The position numbers were made by a program, and so were the translations under genes. Positions 1 to 9,021 of a stretch of DNA of 56,212 nucleotides are shown here, piece after piece (the first letter of the stretch is position 1; every line of letters starts with the position of its first letter). This DNA is from Nitrospira sp. (lineage in GTDB: Bacteria; Nitrospirota; Nitrospiria; Nitrospirales; Nitrospiraceae), in contig JACOEJ010000010.1 of the NCBI GenBank assembly GCA_024998645.1, forward strand, positions 1 to 56,212, written 5' to 3'. The notes below the pieces were generated by a model. It saw only the letters and a list, made by a program, of their open reading frames with translations. It made no database searches and was not told the DNA's origin.

Positions 1-292
1 TCGCTGTGCTTGATGGAATCTTCCGGCCGTTCGATCGCAGCTGCAATGTTTTGCCGGGCAGCGTCGTCACCGCGGTGTCTAAATATTCATGTCCGGCAGT
101 GCTCCCCGTAAAGATTTGAAATCCCATGAGGGGGAAGTGATCAAATATCAGGGTGCTGCCGAAATTCTTGGATAGTGTTTCGCTGATGTAGGGGTAGCTG
201 GCAATCGCTAGAAGCCCATGCCAGCGGATCGCGAATATTAAGCGCCGATTGAGTCGGAGCCTTCCTTCGCAGGGAAAGGCCTGAAAGTCCGT
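1..292 (-). other. Open reading frame running off the left edge, unidentified
   Basis: Reading leftward from an in-frame stop at 293-295, about 97 codons stay open to the window edge. The frame gives a plausible but unrecognised peptide that includes RLIFAIRWHG and HEYLDTAV. No good start codon with a ribosome site is visible near its beginning; the first ATG is around 127. It could be the 5' part of a gene extending left, a remnant, or chance. The rest of 1-640 holds only the tRNA fragment at 422-467 and no other supported gene. Confidence 0.2.
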
Positions 293-421
293 TCAGCGCT
301 TGTCGAGAACGGTGTCGGCTTGGATAACCAAGCGGGCGAAACGAGTTAAGAAATGCTAAAAACGAGGCTTTTTGAGTGGGCGGTAAGAAGTGGAATTTCA
401 GTAAGCTTCTGAAGGGGAATA

Positions 422-467
422 TGGTGCCGAGGGACAGAATCGAACTGTCGACACCAGCCTTTTCAGG
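422..467 (-). repeat. Orphan 3' half of tRNA-Phe (direct repeat, possible att site)
   Basis: These 46 nt are identical to 56164-56209. On the minus strand they read as anticodon-loop end, variable loop, T-arm and acceptor strand ending in CCA, but the sequence diverges from the tRNA at 468, so no functional tRNA is encoded here. Similarity continues more weakly for about 30 nt on the tRNA-distal side (391-421 versus 56134-56163). Just inside, TGGACAAC occurs twice, 12 bp apart (526-533 and 538-545), which resembles arm-type sites of tyrosine integrases but could be chance. Confidence 0.75.
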
Positions 468-640
468 ACATGGTTGCTCCTTGTAAAGAGCTGAAACTGC
501 TGGTGTCTTTCTGCCGTGGTGAGCGTGGACAACTAAATGGACAACCAGCCACTTCCTAACTGCTATCCAGCGGCGGCGCCGGTGAGGTTGTTGAACAGAT
601 GAAACGTGAGGCAGCGACGTTGAGCGGGAGAATGTTCGAG

Positions 641-1450
641 TCAGAAATGAAACGCCAATCCGGCGACGGCGTTGAAGGCGCTATATTCGGCACTGAGGCC
701 AAAGCCCGGGTCGAAGTTCGTCAGGGTCGCGCGATTATACTTCCCTTCAACAAAGAACCCCCATTCCTCGGTGACTAAGATCTTCACTCCGGCCTGGAGG
801 TTGAGTCCGGGGACGATCTGGCGTCCGTTAAATCGGTCGCTCCCCTTAAAATAAAAACCACCGACGCCGACCCCAACATAGGGTTGGAAGACTTCTCCCG
901 GATAACGCGCGACCACGTTAAAGGCCAGGGTAATCAGCTGCAGGGAGTTCTCCTGGAGCGCCAATGTGCCGTTGAAGCGTCGCTGAACCTGACAGGTTTG
1001 GCCCGGGGTGCAGAAAGCGGTGAAGTCCGGGTTATTTGGGAGAAACGTCACATCGTGTGTGGTTGAGAGCGTCTGCCGTTTGATGGTGGGCTGAGAAGTA
1101 AAGGCCTCGATTTCGACGCCGAGCCAGCGCAATCCTTCATCCGCGAAAAAATAGCCCGTTTTCCCGCCGAAAATGGGCGATTGTTTGAGGTTGATGTCCG
1201 AGGTGCGAAAAGACTGCGTCACGGATCCGGAAGAGGGATTGTCGAACGCGCCGGAGAACTGTGCGCGGTCCTGCGTCAGCCCGTAGGCATCCATCGCGAC
1301 GTTCTTCAAGGATTGGGGAGCGCTGATGCCGCCGTATCCGGCCACGTACCACTCGGCGTGGGCGTTGTCGACAGGTGTCAGCGTGAGGCCGAAGAGACTG
1401 GATAGGGTCATCATACCGATACAGAGAATTGTGCGGACAGCGCTGGTCAT
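641..1450 (-). CDS. Outer-membrane beta-barrel protein (OmpA/OmpW-like porin family)
   Basis: A protein of about 269 residues with a signal peptide ending near AHA before EWYVAGYGG, then alternating amphipathic strands and a terminal Phe (AVAGLAFHF), the usual BAM recognition end of outer-membrane barrels. It fits the OMP_b-brl/OmpA-like 8-strand barrel superfamily, so it should sit in the outer membrane; no substrate can be inferred. The start at 1450 is chosen because AGGAG lies about 7 nt upstream and it gives a clean signal peptide; a longer frame to 1495 lacks such a site. A triple 11-bp-phased TAAC-like array lies about 70 nt upstream, suggesting PhoB control. It is transcribed away from the GspC-like gene's 3' end and appears monocistronic. 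Confidence 0.8.
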   Translation of the reverse strand: MTSAVRTILCIGMMTLSSLFGLTLTPVDNAHAEWYVAGYGGISAPQSLKNVAMDAYGLTQDRAQFSGAFDNPSSGSVTQSFRTSDINLKQSPIFGGKTGYFFADEGLRWLGVEIEAFTSQPTIKRQTLSTTHDVTFLPNNPDFTAFCTPGQTCQVQRRFNGTLALQENSLQLITLAFNVVARYPGEVFQPYVGVGVGGFYFKGSDRFNGRQIVPGLNLQAGVKILVTEEWGFFVEGKYNRATLTNFDPGFGLSAEYSAFNAVAGLAFHF

Positions 1451-1519
1451 TGGGAACTCCTGGCTGAACAATGAAGCAATGATTCGGGCGCACAATAATC
1501 TGCAACCCGTGACGATGCC

Positions 1520-1548
1520 ATTACGGTGAGATTAAGTTCCCGTTAAAT
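1520..1548 (-). promoter_or_regulatory. Pho-box-like array upstream of the 641-1450 porin
   Basis: On the minus strand TAAC (1542-1545) is followed by TAAT (1531-1534) and TAAT (1520-1523), each 11 bp apart. This is the direct-repeat geometry of PhoB sites and is correctly oriented toward the porin gene. That PhoB binds it is inferred. Confidence 0.6.
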
Positions 1549-1617
1549 TGACCCTGTATCGGCTTGCCGGTCTGCAGGAGCGAAAAGAAAAGTCGAGTGG
1601 AGGGCAATGGGAACGGT

Positions 1618-2505
1618 CTAGCGGATGTCGTAGGTCAACGTCTGTCGCTGGGTGTTGCGGACGAGATCGACGCGAATGGTCCGCTCGTTCCGCAGTTGCT
1701 GAAAGAGCGACAGCAGCATGCCGGGATCGCGCAGCTCCACGCCGTTGATGCGTTGCAGCACATCGTTGGTTTGCAGGCCGATCTTGTCGAAGAACCCCAG
1801 CGGCATCACGTTGTAGAGACGGAACCCGTCCAGCTTTCCGTCCGTGAGGTAGGGCACTGCATGTGCCTGCGTGAGGAGGCGGGTCGTGTCGGACAGGGCG
1901 GCGTCGATTTCGCGGCGATCCAGTACACGCCGCTGAGGGATAGCCGGCGTCGGGATCGGCGGTGGAATCACGGTTCCGGGCGCAACCCCATGACTGGTAT
2001 GGGCAGCGCCCAGCTCCAGCCATTCTTCGCGATCCCCTTCTCGAAACAGCACCCGGTCTTTTTCAACCGCCGCAAGTTCTCCCACGTTCGGAACGGCCTC
2101 GCCCAGGCGGTACAGACTCTGCTTCTTGGAGGCCAGGTCTTCGAGGATCGCCATCATACCGCGTTGCGCGCCCCGCACGGTTCCGGACAATGAGACTTTC
2201 CTGGCAACATCGAGCGGCGGGGGCGGCGGCGGCGGCGGAGCGCCGCCGCCTGACTCCATGCTCGCGCCGGGTGGAAGGAGGAAGAGTCCGCTCTGAAGAA
2301 TCACCTTGACCGATTGTTGAGGCGTGTCTGCGGGATCAGGGTTGGTGGAGGCGCCTGACACCGGGACGGAGGAAGGGGAACGATCCGGCGGCAGATAGAG
2401 CGCGTCGGCGACCAGGGCGTTCGCCGAGTGGGCGACCACGGAGGCGCACAGGCAGAGGTAGACGGCGACGACGATCCGCTTGGGAGTGAGCCACTGTGTG
2501 TTCAT
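1618..2505 (-). CDS. GspC-like type II secretion inner-membrane protein with PDZ domain
   Basis: A protein of 295 residues. Residues about 12-30 form one N-terminal membrane segment; about 100-170 resemble the GspC homology region (VRGAQRGMMAILED, YRLGEAVPNVGELAAV); about 200-295 form a PDZ-like domain (GFRLYNVMPLGFFDKIGL, DVLQRINGVEL). GspC links the inner-membrane platform to the GspD secretin in type II secretion. The architecture and length match the family, but no other gsp gene is in the window, so it is an orphan here. An eight-proline run near residue 90 lies between membrane and periplasmic domains and explains the GGC-rich stretch at 2214-2245. It is divergent from the two-partner secretion operon and may serve the chromosomal secretion system. 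Confidence 0.8.
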   Translation of the reverse strand: MNTQWLTPKRIVVAVYLCLCASVVAHSANALVADALYLPPDRSPSSVPVSGASTNPDPADTPQQSVKVILQSGLFLLPPGASMESGGGAPPPPPPPPLDVARKVSLSGTVRGAQRGMMAILEDLASKKQSLYRLGEAVPNVGELAAVEKDRVLFREGDREEWLELGAAHTSHGVAPGTVIPPPIPTPAIPQRRVLDRREIDAALSDTTRLLTQAHAVPYLTDGKLDGFRLYNVMPLGFFDKIGLQTNDVLQRINGVELRDPGMLLSLFQQLRNERTIRVDLVRNTQRQTLTYDIR

Positions 2506-2601
2506 ATTGTCCGATTGTCCGAGCCTCGCCGAAAAAATGATGAGCGCATCCTAGTCTGCGCCGGTCGGGCTCACAAGGGGTTGAGGGCTCCCGCGAGATG
2601 A

Positions 2602-2642
2602 ATTAACAACCCACCAATTACTCGATAACAATTCCGTAACAT
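2602..2642 (+). promoter_or_regulatory. Pho-box-like array upstream of the two-partner secretion operon
   Basis: TAAC occurs at 2604-2607, 2626-2629 and 2637-2640, i.e. 22 and 11 bp apart; the intermediate unit is degenerate (ATTAC). It lies about 185 nt upstream of the transporter start and points toward it. A possible -10-like TACCTCTAG follows about 10 nt later. PhoB binding is inferred. Confidence 0.6.
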
Positions 2643-2824
2643 CCCGCCGGTACCTCTAGCTCCATTACGATTCGATTAAGACGGCGAAGACCCCGAACCA
2701 GAGGATTCGTCAGGGCGCGGGCCCTCATCGGAGAAATGTGGGCAATGGATCAGATGGCCGGGAAGGTATGCGACGACGGAAAGGTATCACGGGAGCGTGC
2801 AGGCTTCGGGGAAAGCGATGTCAC

Positions 2825-4663
2825 ATGAAGAGGGTGGGGTTGCTTGTGATCGGGGTGCTGATGTGGGGCAGCGCGGGGAACAGTGTCAGTGATGCGCGTG
2901 ACAATCGCAAACCATCGGGGAGCTCTGCGCAAGCGGGTGCGCTGAAGGATTCGTCGGGGGCGTCGCGGCAGCCGCCGTCGACGGCAACTGCCGATGCGCC
3001 GACGCGCCGCGAGCCACAGTCTCCTCGCGCCGAGACGATGCCTGACGCGAGTCCTGCGATCGATCAGGGCGTGCGATTTGCCATCACCACCTTTCTCGTC
3101 GAGGGGAATACGATTCTGGACCAGGTAAAGATCGACAATCTGCTCGATCGCCACAAAGGCGGTGAGAAGCAGATTGCGGATGTGGAGAAAGCGCGTGTCG
3201 AGTTGGAGAAGCTGTATCACGACGCCGGGTATCTCACTGTGCTGGTGAATCTGCCGGAGCAGACGATCGAGAACGGGGTGGTGCGTTTGCAGGTGCTGGA
3301 AAGCCGGCTCATGGAAATCACGGTGACAGGCAACGAACATTACGAATGGTCGAACATTCGCGGGAAGCTGCCCTCCGTGCAGCCGGGCGCGTTGTTGTAT
3401 GAACCGACCTTCGTCAAAGAGCTGACCGCGCTCAACGGGAATCCCGATTTGAAAGTCGCGCCGGTGCTCAAACCGGGGACCGAGCCGGGCACCGTGAATC
3501 TCGAACTCAAGACAACCGATCGACTGCCGGTGCACGGAAAACTGGAGGCCGATAACAGGGGGCCCATTACCACGCCGGCCAACCGCCTGATTGCGGAGAT
3601 CCAGCACACGAATGTCTTCGGCGGAGACGAAATTCTCACGGTGAATACGGTGCAGACGCCGACAGATTGGGGGGCCGTGCAGAATTACGGCATGAGTTTC
3701 GTCTATCCGGTGAGCTGGCCGGATCATCTCCTGGCCGTCTATGCCTCGAAGTCCCAGAGCAAGTCAGTGCTGGCGGGATCCGGGATCGCGCTCGGCGGCG
3801 GTGGCGACGTCTCTTTTGCCGGTAATGCGACCATCGCTGGTGGTCGCTTTATCATGCCGCTCTTTTCCGGAGGCCGGAATACTCATCAACTCTCGATGGG
3901 ATTTGATTACAAACGGCTGGAAAAAACGGAGGCGTTTTTCGGAGGCGGGGCGACAGCCGTGGTGCTGAGTGAGGTTCAGTACACTCCCGCGTTTCTCGGC
4001 TACGCGGGCTATTTCCCCTATGGACAGGGTTTGACCAAGGCGTCGCTCTCGGCAAAAGGGTATGTGGCCGGGTTGATCCCGGGGGGCAGGAAAGAAGATT
4101 TCGCCGGAGATCCGAACGATCCCTTTAACAAACCCGGCAACCGCCGGGGATCGACCGGCACGTTTGCAGTGCTCCAGGCGGCGCTCGATCGCATGCAGAA
4201 TTTGCCGGGAGACTTCACGCTATCCCTCCATGCTGACGGGCAGTGGGCCAGCCAGCCGTTGATTCCGGCTGAACAAATGTTCGCCGGCGGCATGGACACC
4301 GTGCGCGGCTACCTCACCTATGAGGCCATCGGCGATCACGGCGTCCGCGGGCGGGCTGAACTGACAACTCCTGAACTGTTCTCGATTCCCATCGATCGCA
4401 TCTGGCAGCGCCGCAAGAGTTCCGACTATACGGTCCGGGTGAAAGCTGCGGCGTTTTACGATGTGGCCCAACTCTGGGTACTCCAGGCGCCGGCCGGCCA
4501 GGCGGCGCAATTCCGGCTCGAAGGTGTCGGCGGCGGTTTGCGGGTCAAGTTTCCCAAGGATGTGGGCCAGCTCATGATCGACGAAGGGTTCGCGCTGCGG
4601 CAGACGCTCAACACAAAGCGCGGCGATACCTTCATCCATTTCTCCGTCGGATTGGCGTTCTAG
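2825..4663 (+). CDS. FhaC/ShlB-type two-partner secretion outer-membrane transporter
   Basis: About 612 residues. A signal peptide (MKRVGLLVIGVLMWG) is followed by a Pro/Ser-rich linker, a POTRA_2-type domain at about 80-150 (FLVEGNTILDQVKI, YHDAGYLTVLVNLPEQ), a second POTRA at about 150-225, and a 16-strand-type barrel to the C-terminus ending HFSVGLAF. The barrel carries VRGY at about 493-496, the hallmark L6 motif of the Omp85/TpsB family. It should export the filamentous protein encoded 17 bp downstream. The start at 2825 has GGGGAAAG upstream and a clean signal peptide; an in-frame start exists at 2738. No TonB box is obvious at the mature N-terminus, which matters because TonB-ExbBD genes follow in the same operon. 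Confidence 0.88.
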   Translation: MKRVGLLVIGVLMWGSAGNSVSDARDNRKPSGSSAQAGALKDSSGASRQPPSTATADAPTRREPQSPRAETMPDASPAIDQGVRFAITTFLVEGNTILDQVKIDNLLDRHKGGEKQIADVEKARVELEKLYHDAGYLTVLVNLPEQTIENGVVRLQVLESRLMEITVTGNEHYEWSNIRGKLPSVQPGALLYEPTFVKELTALNGNPDLKVAPVLKPGTEPGTVNLELKTTDRLPVHGKLEADNRGPITTPANRLIAEIQHTNVFGGDEILTVNTVQTPTDWGAVQNYGMSFVYPVSWPDHLLAVYASKSQSKSVLAGSGIALGGGGDVSFAGNATIAGGRFIMPLFSGGRNTHQLSMGFDYKRLEKTEAFFGGGATAVVLSEVQYTPAFLGYAGYFPYGQGLTKASLSAKGYVAGLIPGGRKEDFAGDPNDPFNKPGNRRGSTGTFAVLQAALDRMQNLPGDFTLSLHADGQWASQPLIPAEQMFAGGMDTVRGYLTYEAIGDHGVRGRAELTTPELFSIPIDRIWQRRKSSDYTVRVKAAAFYDVAQLWVLQAPAGQAAQFRLEGVGGGLRVKFPKDVGQLMIDEGFALRQTLNTKRGDTFIHFSVGLAF

Positions 4664-4680
4664 GAATTGTGAGGTTGTCC

Positions 4681-7600
4681 ATGAAGAGCAGGAATCAGTC
4701 ATCGCTCACGGCCCTGGCGGTCGTCGTGGCCTACGCGGCTCAGATGCTTGCCGTGCCCCTGCTGCTCGCCAATCCCGCCGGGCCGACCGTCGTCGGGGGA
4801 CAGGCCACCGTGTCGGGGATCGGTACCTCGCATGTGACGATCGCCCAGGCTTCCCAGCGGGCCATCATCAACTGGCAACAATTCAACATCGCACCCAACG
4901 AAGTGACCCAGTTCATCCAGCCGAACGTCAATGCCATCGCGTTGAACCGCATTTTCGATCACAACCCCAGCCAGATTTTCGGCACCCTGAACGCCAACGG
5001 CACCGTCATCCTGCTGAACCCGAACGGCGTTGTCTTCGGACCCAATGCGCAGGTGAATGTCGGAGGGCTCATCGCATCCTCGCTCAATCTGACCAATGAA
5101 AACTTCATGCGGGGCTTCTATTCGTTCGAGGGCGCCGGAATCGAAGGACCGGTGAAAAACATGGGGCGGATCCACGGCGCTTACGACGGAGTGTATTTGC
5201 TGGCGCCCAACGTCGAGAACAGCGGGGTCATTACGACCGCGGGGGGCAGCATCGTGTTGGCGGCCGGAGCCAAGGCCTATCTGTCCAATCGGCCGGACGG
5301 GCAGGGATTCCTCGCCGAAATTTCCGCGCCCATCGGCTACGCCGTGAACCTGAAGGACTTGATTGCGGACGGCGGCCAGATCACGTTAGCCGGCCGGGTC
5401 GTGAATCAGGAAGGCCTCGTCCAGGCGAACAGCGTGCGGGAGCGGAACGGGAAGATCGAACTCTTTGCGAGCGAGACCCTCACGTTGAAGTCCGGAAGTC
5501 AGACGATTGCGAAAGGGAGCGGCGACGGACCAGCCGATGGCGGAACGATTCTCGCGATTGCCGATAAGACCAAGGGCACGGCGAGATTCGAGAAGGGCGC
5601 CACGCTGGATGTGTCGGGAGGCGCGGCTGGTGGGCACGGCGGGTTCGTCGAACTCAGCGGTAAGAACGTGTCTTTGGGCGGCCGCTTTGTCGCGACCGCG
5701 GCGGCGGGTTACCGGGGTGGGCGGCTCCTCATCGATCCGGTTGAGGTCGATCTTACGGGGTTTGCCGCCACAAATTTTCAGGACATTCTCTTTACCTCGC
5801 CGAAGGATCCAGGGGGTAATCCGTTACTCGGAGAAGACCTCCGCGTCACCGGCATGTTCGACATGAATCTGGTGCAACCTCCGGCGGGTGGGGGCACCAT
5901 TCGATTCGAGGCGGGGCGCGATCTGCTCTTCGACAACCTCACCTTGTTCAACAATCCTGTCGGGCCGCCGGCGCTCTGGAACATCGCGGGCACCGCCGAG
6001 CGCCACATTCTGTTCACCGGATTTGCCGGATCCACTTTGGCGACGGCGCATGGCGGCAGCATCACGCTCAATGCGAAGACCGGGGATGTCCGCTTGGACG
6101 ATCCGGCCAGCGGCGCGCTCTCGGTCGTGCAAGCGAGCGGTGGTGGTGGAGTGTCGATCAAGACAGGTAGGGACCTCATTGCCGGGACGGCGGTCGATGA
6201 AACCGGAGGCCCGCTGGGTCTTTTTAGTGTACAGGGCATCAGCATCGAGGGAGCAGGAAAGTTAGTCCTCGATGTGGCCAGGAATTTTCTGGGTGGGTCG
6301 CCCAACGGGCTAAAGAGCGGGCCGGGATTCGTCCTGCGCAATCTCGACAGCACCGGGCCGCTGCCGCAGCATACCGTTACCGTCGGCGGGGTGATCGGCG
6401 AGACCAATCTGCCGCTGGGATCGAATGGCCTGCCGCAGACCACGACGCTCGCGGAATCGTCCAGACAGTACGCCGACTTTGCGCTCTCCAATGGTAACCT
6501 CACTGTCACCGCCGGAGGCAATGTCTATCTTCAGCGCATCCGTGATGCGGGACTCGTCGGCGGGTTTGATCTGTCGACAGGCGCGCCCCGCGAGCTGGCG
6601 TTCGCGGTCGGATTGGAGCGCAACAAAGCGACAATCGTGTCGCGTGACGGGCATGTTCTCATCAATACCAATAATCGCGATGCCGGGCGTCAAAGCTCGC
6701 CGTCCGACGTGTTGAGTGCCCTGCTGCCCGCGTCCTTCGAGGCTAGGGCTGAGAAGGGCAGTATTCAGATCCGATCGAACCTGACTTTTCTCCCCTCGCC
6801 GACAGGATCGGTGAAGTTCTTCGCGAAGCAGGATATCCAAGGCGTTCCGAAATTCGGGCGACAGCTCGATTCCAATTTCATCTGGCTCTATGTGGGCTAC
6901 GGGGGGCTGGCGGGAGGACAGTGGGTCGCCGTCGATCAGCGGACGATTCCCCAGCGTCCCGATTTGTGGCCCTTCCTCGCAAATAAGCCAGGGAGTGACA
7001 TATTGCCTCCCCGGCCAACAAGTGACACAGCGCCTCCCAGTGTGTTTCCAGAATATGCATTTCGGGACGGGGAGGGGAATCCACCGGCCGTCAAATTGCT
7101 TCAAGTTGATCCTGGGACTCTGGCAAACAACTCGGACCTCGGAACGGTCGCATCACTCGTGAGTAACAACCGTCCCGTGGCGGCAGAGAACCTGACCGCG
7201 CTCGCGCCGGTGAGCTTCGTTGCGGAGCTGGGCAACATCAGTAAGTTGTTCCTTGATCTGGTGAGCCGGCCGTTCCATAAAGAAGTTACGATAGAAGCAG
7301 GCAACCGGATCGAACAGGTCAGCGCCAGGATCTACCTGCCAGATCTGGGTACCCAGACGCAGACGCTCACCGAACATGTGCCGCTGTTTCTCGATCCAAA
7401 CACAAACCGGTTGCGGCCGATCACCGATGCCGACGTGGTCTTGATTCGGGCGGTCAATCCGGCGAGCGGCCTGGTCGAGATCAGGCCCTGGAACAAACAG
7501 GAACCCGTCGATCCGGCCAATCTCGTGAACGTGGTGATCAGGGATGCCACCGTGACGGTGACGTCCCCTAAGGTGGCCGCGACCATCAAAGCGCAGGATA

Positions 7601-9003
7601 TCGTGATGAATAAAGGAAACGCGGGCAATGGCGAGTTGGCGTTCTCCGGTCCCGGCACCGCCCGGGTGATCGCGAAAAAAACGCTGGATCTCGCCGACGG
7701 GCTGGGGATCAGCATGGATCGCAGTAAGGCGGGCGATCTCGGCGGGTTGCTCGACATCGCTGTCGGCAACGGGCTCGATATGGTGGCGACGACCATCGTC
7801 AGCCGGAACGGGGCCGGTATCTCCATCCATGGGTATGACGAAGCCAAGCCCTACATCGTGGGCTACGACAACAGCGCCCTCTATCCCCTGCAGTTTCCGG
7901 ACTCGGTGCGCGGAGGAATCAATCTTCCGGCCGCCGGCGGCCGGGTGAACATCGGCGAAAATAGCCCACGATCGGCGGGAGCCAGCGGGGCATCGACGGG
8001 CATTCAAGTCATTGAAGGCGGGTCGGTTGGGCAGGCGGCACGGGAGCCGGTTGTGAATCCGGATGGCACCGTCACGGTGCAGCTCGTGAAAGATCCGGCG
8101 GCGATTCTGATCAGGGCCCAGGGCGATATCGATGTGAACAAGTCGCGCATCGCGACGTTTAGCGGCGGCGATATCCGTCTCACCTCGGTGGCCGGTAACA
8201 TCAATGCCGGGAGCGGGAGTAAGAACGAGCGCGCGCTGTTCAAAGTGCTGGTTCCGGAATTGGACAGCCAGGGGAATCCGAAATTCAATTCCGATGGTAC
8301 TCCTCTCCTCAAGGAAAAAGTTTTTGAAGTGCCCGGCAGCGGCATCTTTACCTTCCATCCCGGAGATCCGCAGCCGCTGGTCTTCCCGGTTTTCAACGAT
8401 CCGGAGATCAACGCGCTGGTCGATCTGGCGAATCGGGAAGGATTCTTCGGCCGCGACGTCAAGGCGATCAATGAACAGGCCAACCGGTTGCGCGCGGAAC
8501 GGGAACCGATTTTCAACGAAACGGTGCTGAGGCCGTTTATCGAGCAGGCGAAGCTCGGCGACATTACCCTGACGGCCGAACGGGGCAGCATCATCATTCC
8601 GCCGGCCGGTATTCGCGGACGCACGGTGACGCTCAATGCGCGGGTCGTCGATTTCCAGGGAGGCGAGGTGCAGGGGATTGTGAAGTTTCCCCGTCCGCCG
8701 ATCCTTCCCCAGCCGCCGGTCATCGGGGGATTGGCTCCGGCCGGAGCCGCGACGCCTCCGGTCGCCTTAGGCGGAGGCGGGACGGCCGGTGCGGCCTCCA
8801 CGACTGCGGCCGCGACCGCGACGGGTGTGAAGCAGTCGGATGCCGTGCAGGAAAGCGCGGTGGAATCGTCCGGCCAGTCGAGAGAAACCAAGGAAGCGAA
8901 GAAATCGGACGGCAAATCGACCACCTCGCAACTGGCGAAATCTGTCCGTGTGAAACGCGGCGTGATCATTCAGGTCGATGTGAAGCCACAAGCTGGCAGC
9001 TAA
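4681..9003 (+). CDS. Filamentous-haemagglutinin-type exoprotein (TpsA)
   Basis: About 1440 residues. An N-terminal signal peptide precedes a haemagglutination-activity (TPS) domain at about 35-300 that holds HNPSQIFG, NPNGVVFG (NPNG at about 113-116) and IASSLNL, the conserved TPS recognition features. The rest is a long Gly/Asn/Val-rich beta-helix with repeats such as GGTIRFEAGRDLLF and SITLNAKTGDVRL, then a Pro/Ala-rich tail and a Lys-rich end (LAKSVRVKRG). It is presumably secreted by the preceding transporter and displayed on or shed from the surface as an adhesin or matrix fibre. No toxin domain, immunity gene or CTERM sorting tail is visible. ATG 4681 is preferred over GTG 4669 because GAGG lies 6 nt upstream. 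Confidence 0.88.
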   Translation: MKSRNQSSLTALAVVVAYAAQMLAVPLLLANPAGPTVVGGQATVSGIGTSHVTIAQASQRAIINWQQFNIAPNEVTQFIQPNVNAIALNRIFDHNPSQIFGTLNANGTVILLNPNGVVFGPNAQVNVGGLIASSLNLTNENFMRGFYSFEGAGIEGPVKNMGRIHGAYDGVYLLAPNVENSGVITTAGGSIVLAAGAKAYLSNRPDGQGFLAEISAPIGYAVNLKDLIADGGQITLAGRVVNQEGLVQANSVRERNGKIELFASETLTLKSGSQTIAKGSGDGPADGGTILAIADKTKGTARFEKGATLDVSGGAAGGHGGFVELSGKNVSLGGRFVATAAAGYRGGRLLIDPVEVDLTGFAATNFQDILFTSPKDPGGNPLLGEDLRVTGMFDMNLVQPPAGGGTIRFEAGRDLLFDNLTLFNNPVGPPALWNIAGTAERHILFTGFAGSTLATAHGGSITLNAKTGDVRLDDPASGALSVVQASGGGGVSIKTGRDLIAGTAVDETGGPLGLFSVQGISIEGAGKLVLDVARNFLGGSPNGLKSGPGFVLRNLDSTGPLPQHTVTVGGVIGETNLPLGSNGLPQTTTLAESSRQYADFALSNGNLTVTAGGNVYLQRIRDAGLVGGFDLSTGAPRELAFAVGLERNKATIVSRDGHVLINTNNRDAGRQSSPSDVLSALLPASFEARAEKGSIQIRSNLTFLPSPTGSVKFFAKQDIQGVPKFGRQLDSNFIWLYVGYGGLAGGQWVAVDQRTIPQRPDLWPFLANKPGSDILPPRPTSDTAPPSVFPEYAFRDGEGNPPAVKLLQVDPGTLANNSDLGTVASLVSNNRPVAAENLTALAPVSFVAELGNISKLFLDLVSRPFHKEVTIEAGNRIEQVSARIYLPDLGTQTQTLTEHVPLFLDPNTNRLRPITDADVVLIRAVNPASGLVEIRPWNKQEPVDPANLVNVVIRDATVTVTSPKVAATIKAQDIVMNKGNAGNGELAFSGPGTARVIAKKTLDLADGLGISMDRSKAGDLGGLLDIAVGNGLDMVATTIVSRNGAGISIHGYDEAKPYIVGYDNSALYPLQFPDSVRGGINLPAAGGRVNIGENSPRSAGASGASTGIQVIEGGSVGQAAREPVVNPDGTVTVQLVKDPAAILIRAQGDIDVNKSRIATFSGGDIRLTSVAGNINAGSGSKNERALFKVLVPELDSQGNPKFNSDGTPLLKEKVFEVPGSGIFTFHPGDPQPLVFPVFNDPEINALVDLANREGFFGRDVKAINEQANRLRAEREPIFNETVLRPFIEQAKLGDITLTAERGSIIIPPAGIRGRTVTLNARVVDFQGGEVQGIVKFPRPPILPQPPVIGGLAPAGAATPPVALGGGGTAGAASTTAAATATGVKQSDAVQESAVESSGQSRETKEAKKSDGKSTTSQLAKSVRVKRGVIIQVDVKPQAGS

Positions 9004-9021
9004 CCGGAAAGGACGACGCAG

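Noticed and set aside
468..640. Integrase remnant next to the left tRNA fragment
   Set aside because: No frame on either strand shows tyrosine-recombinase motifs; only short direct repeats are present.
2214..2245. GGC-rich tract suggestive of a simple repeat or quadruplex
   Set aside because: Explained by proline codons of the GspC-like linker on the minus strand.
7153..8358. 401-codon antisense open frame inside the exoprotein gene
   Set aside because: Low-complexity His/Arg/Asp-rich translation typical of antisense frames in GC-rich DNA; the sense frame is clearly the real gene.
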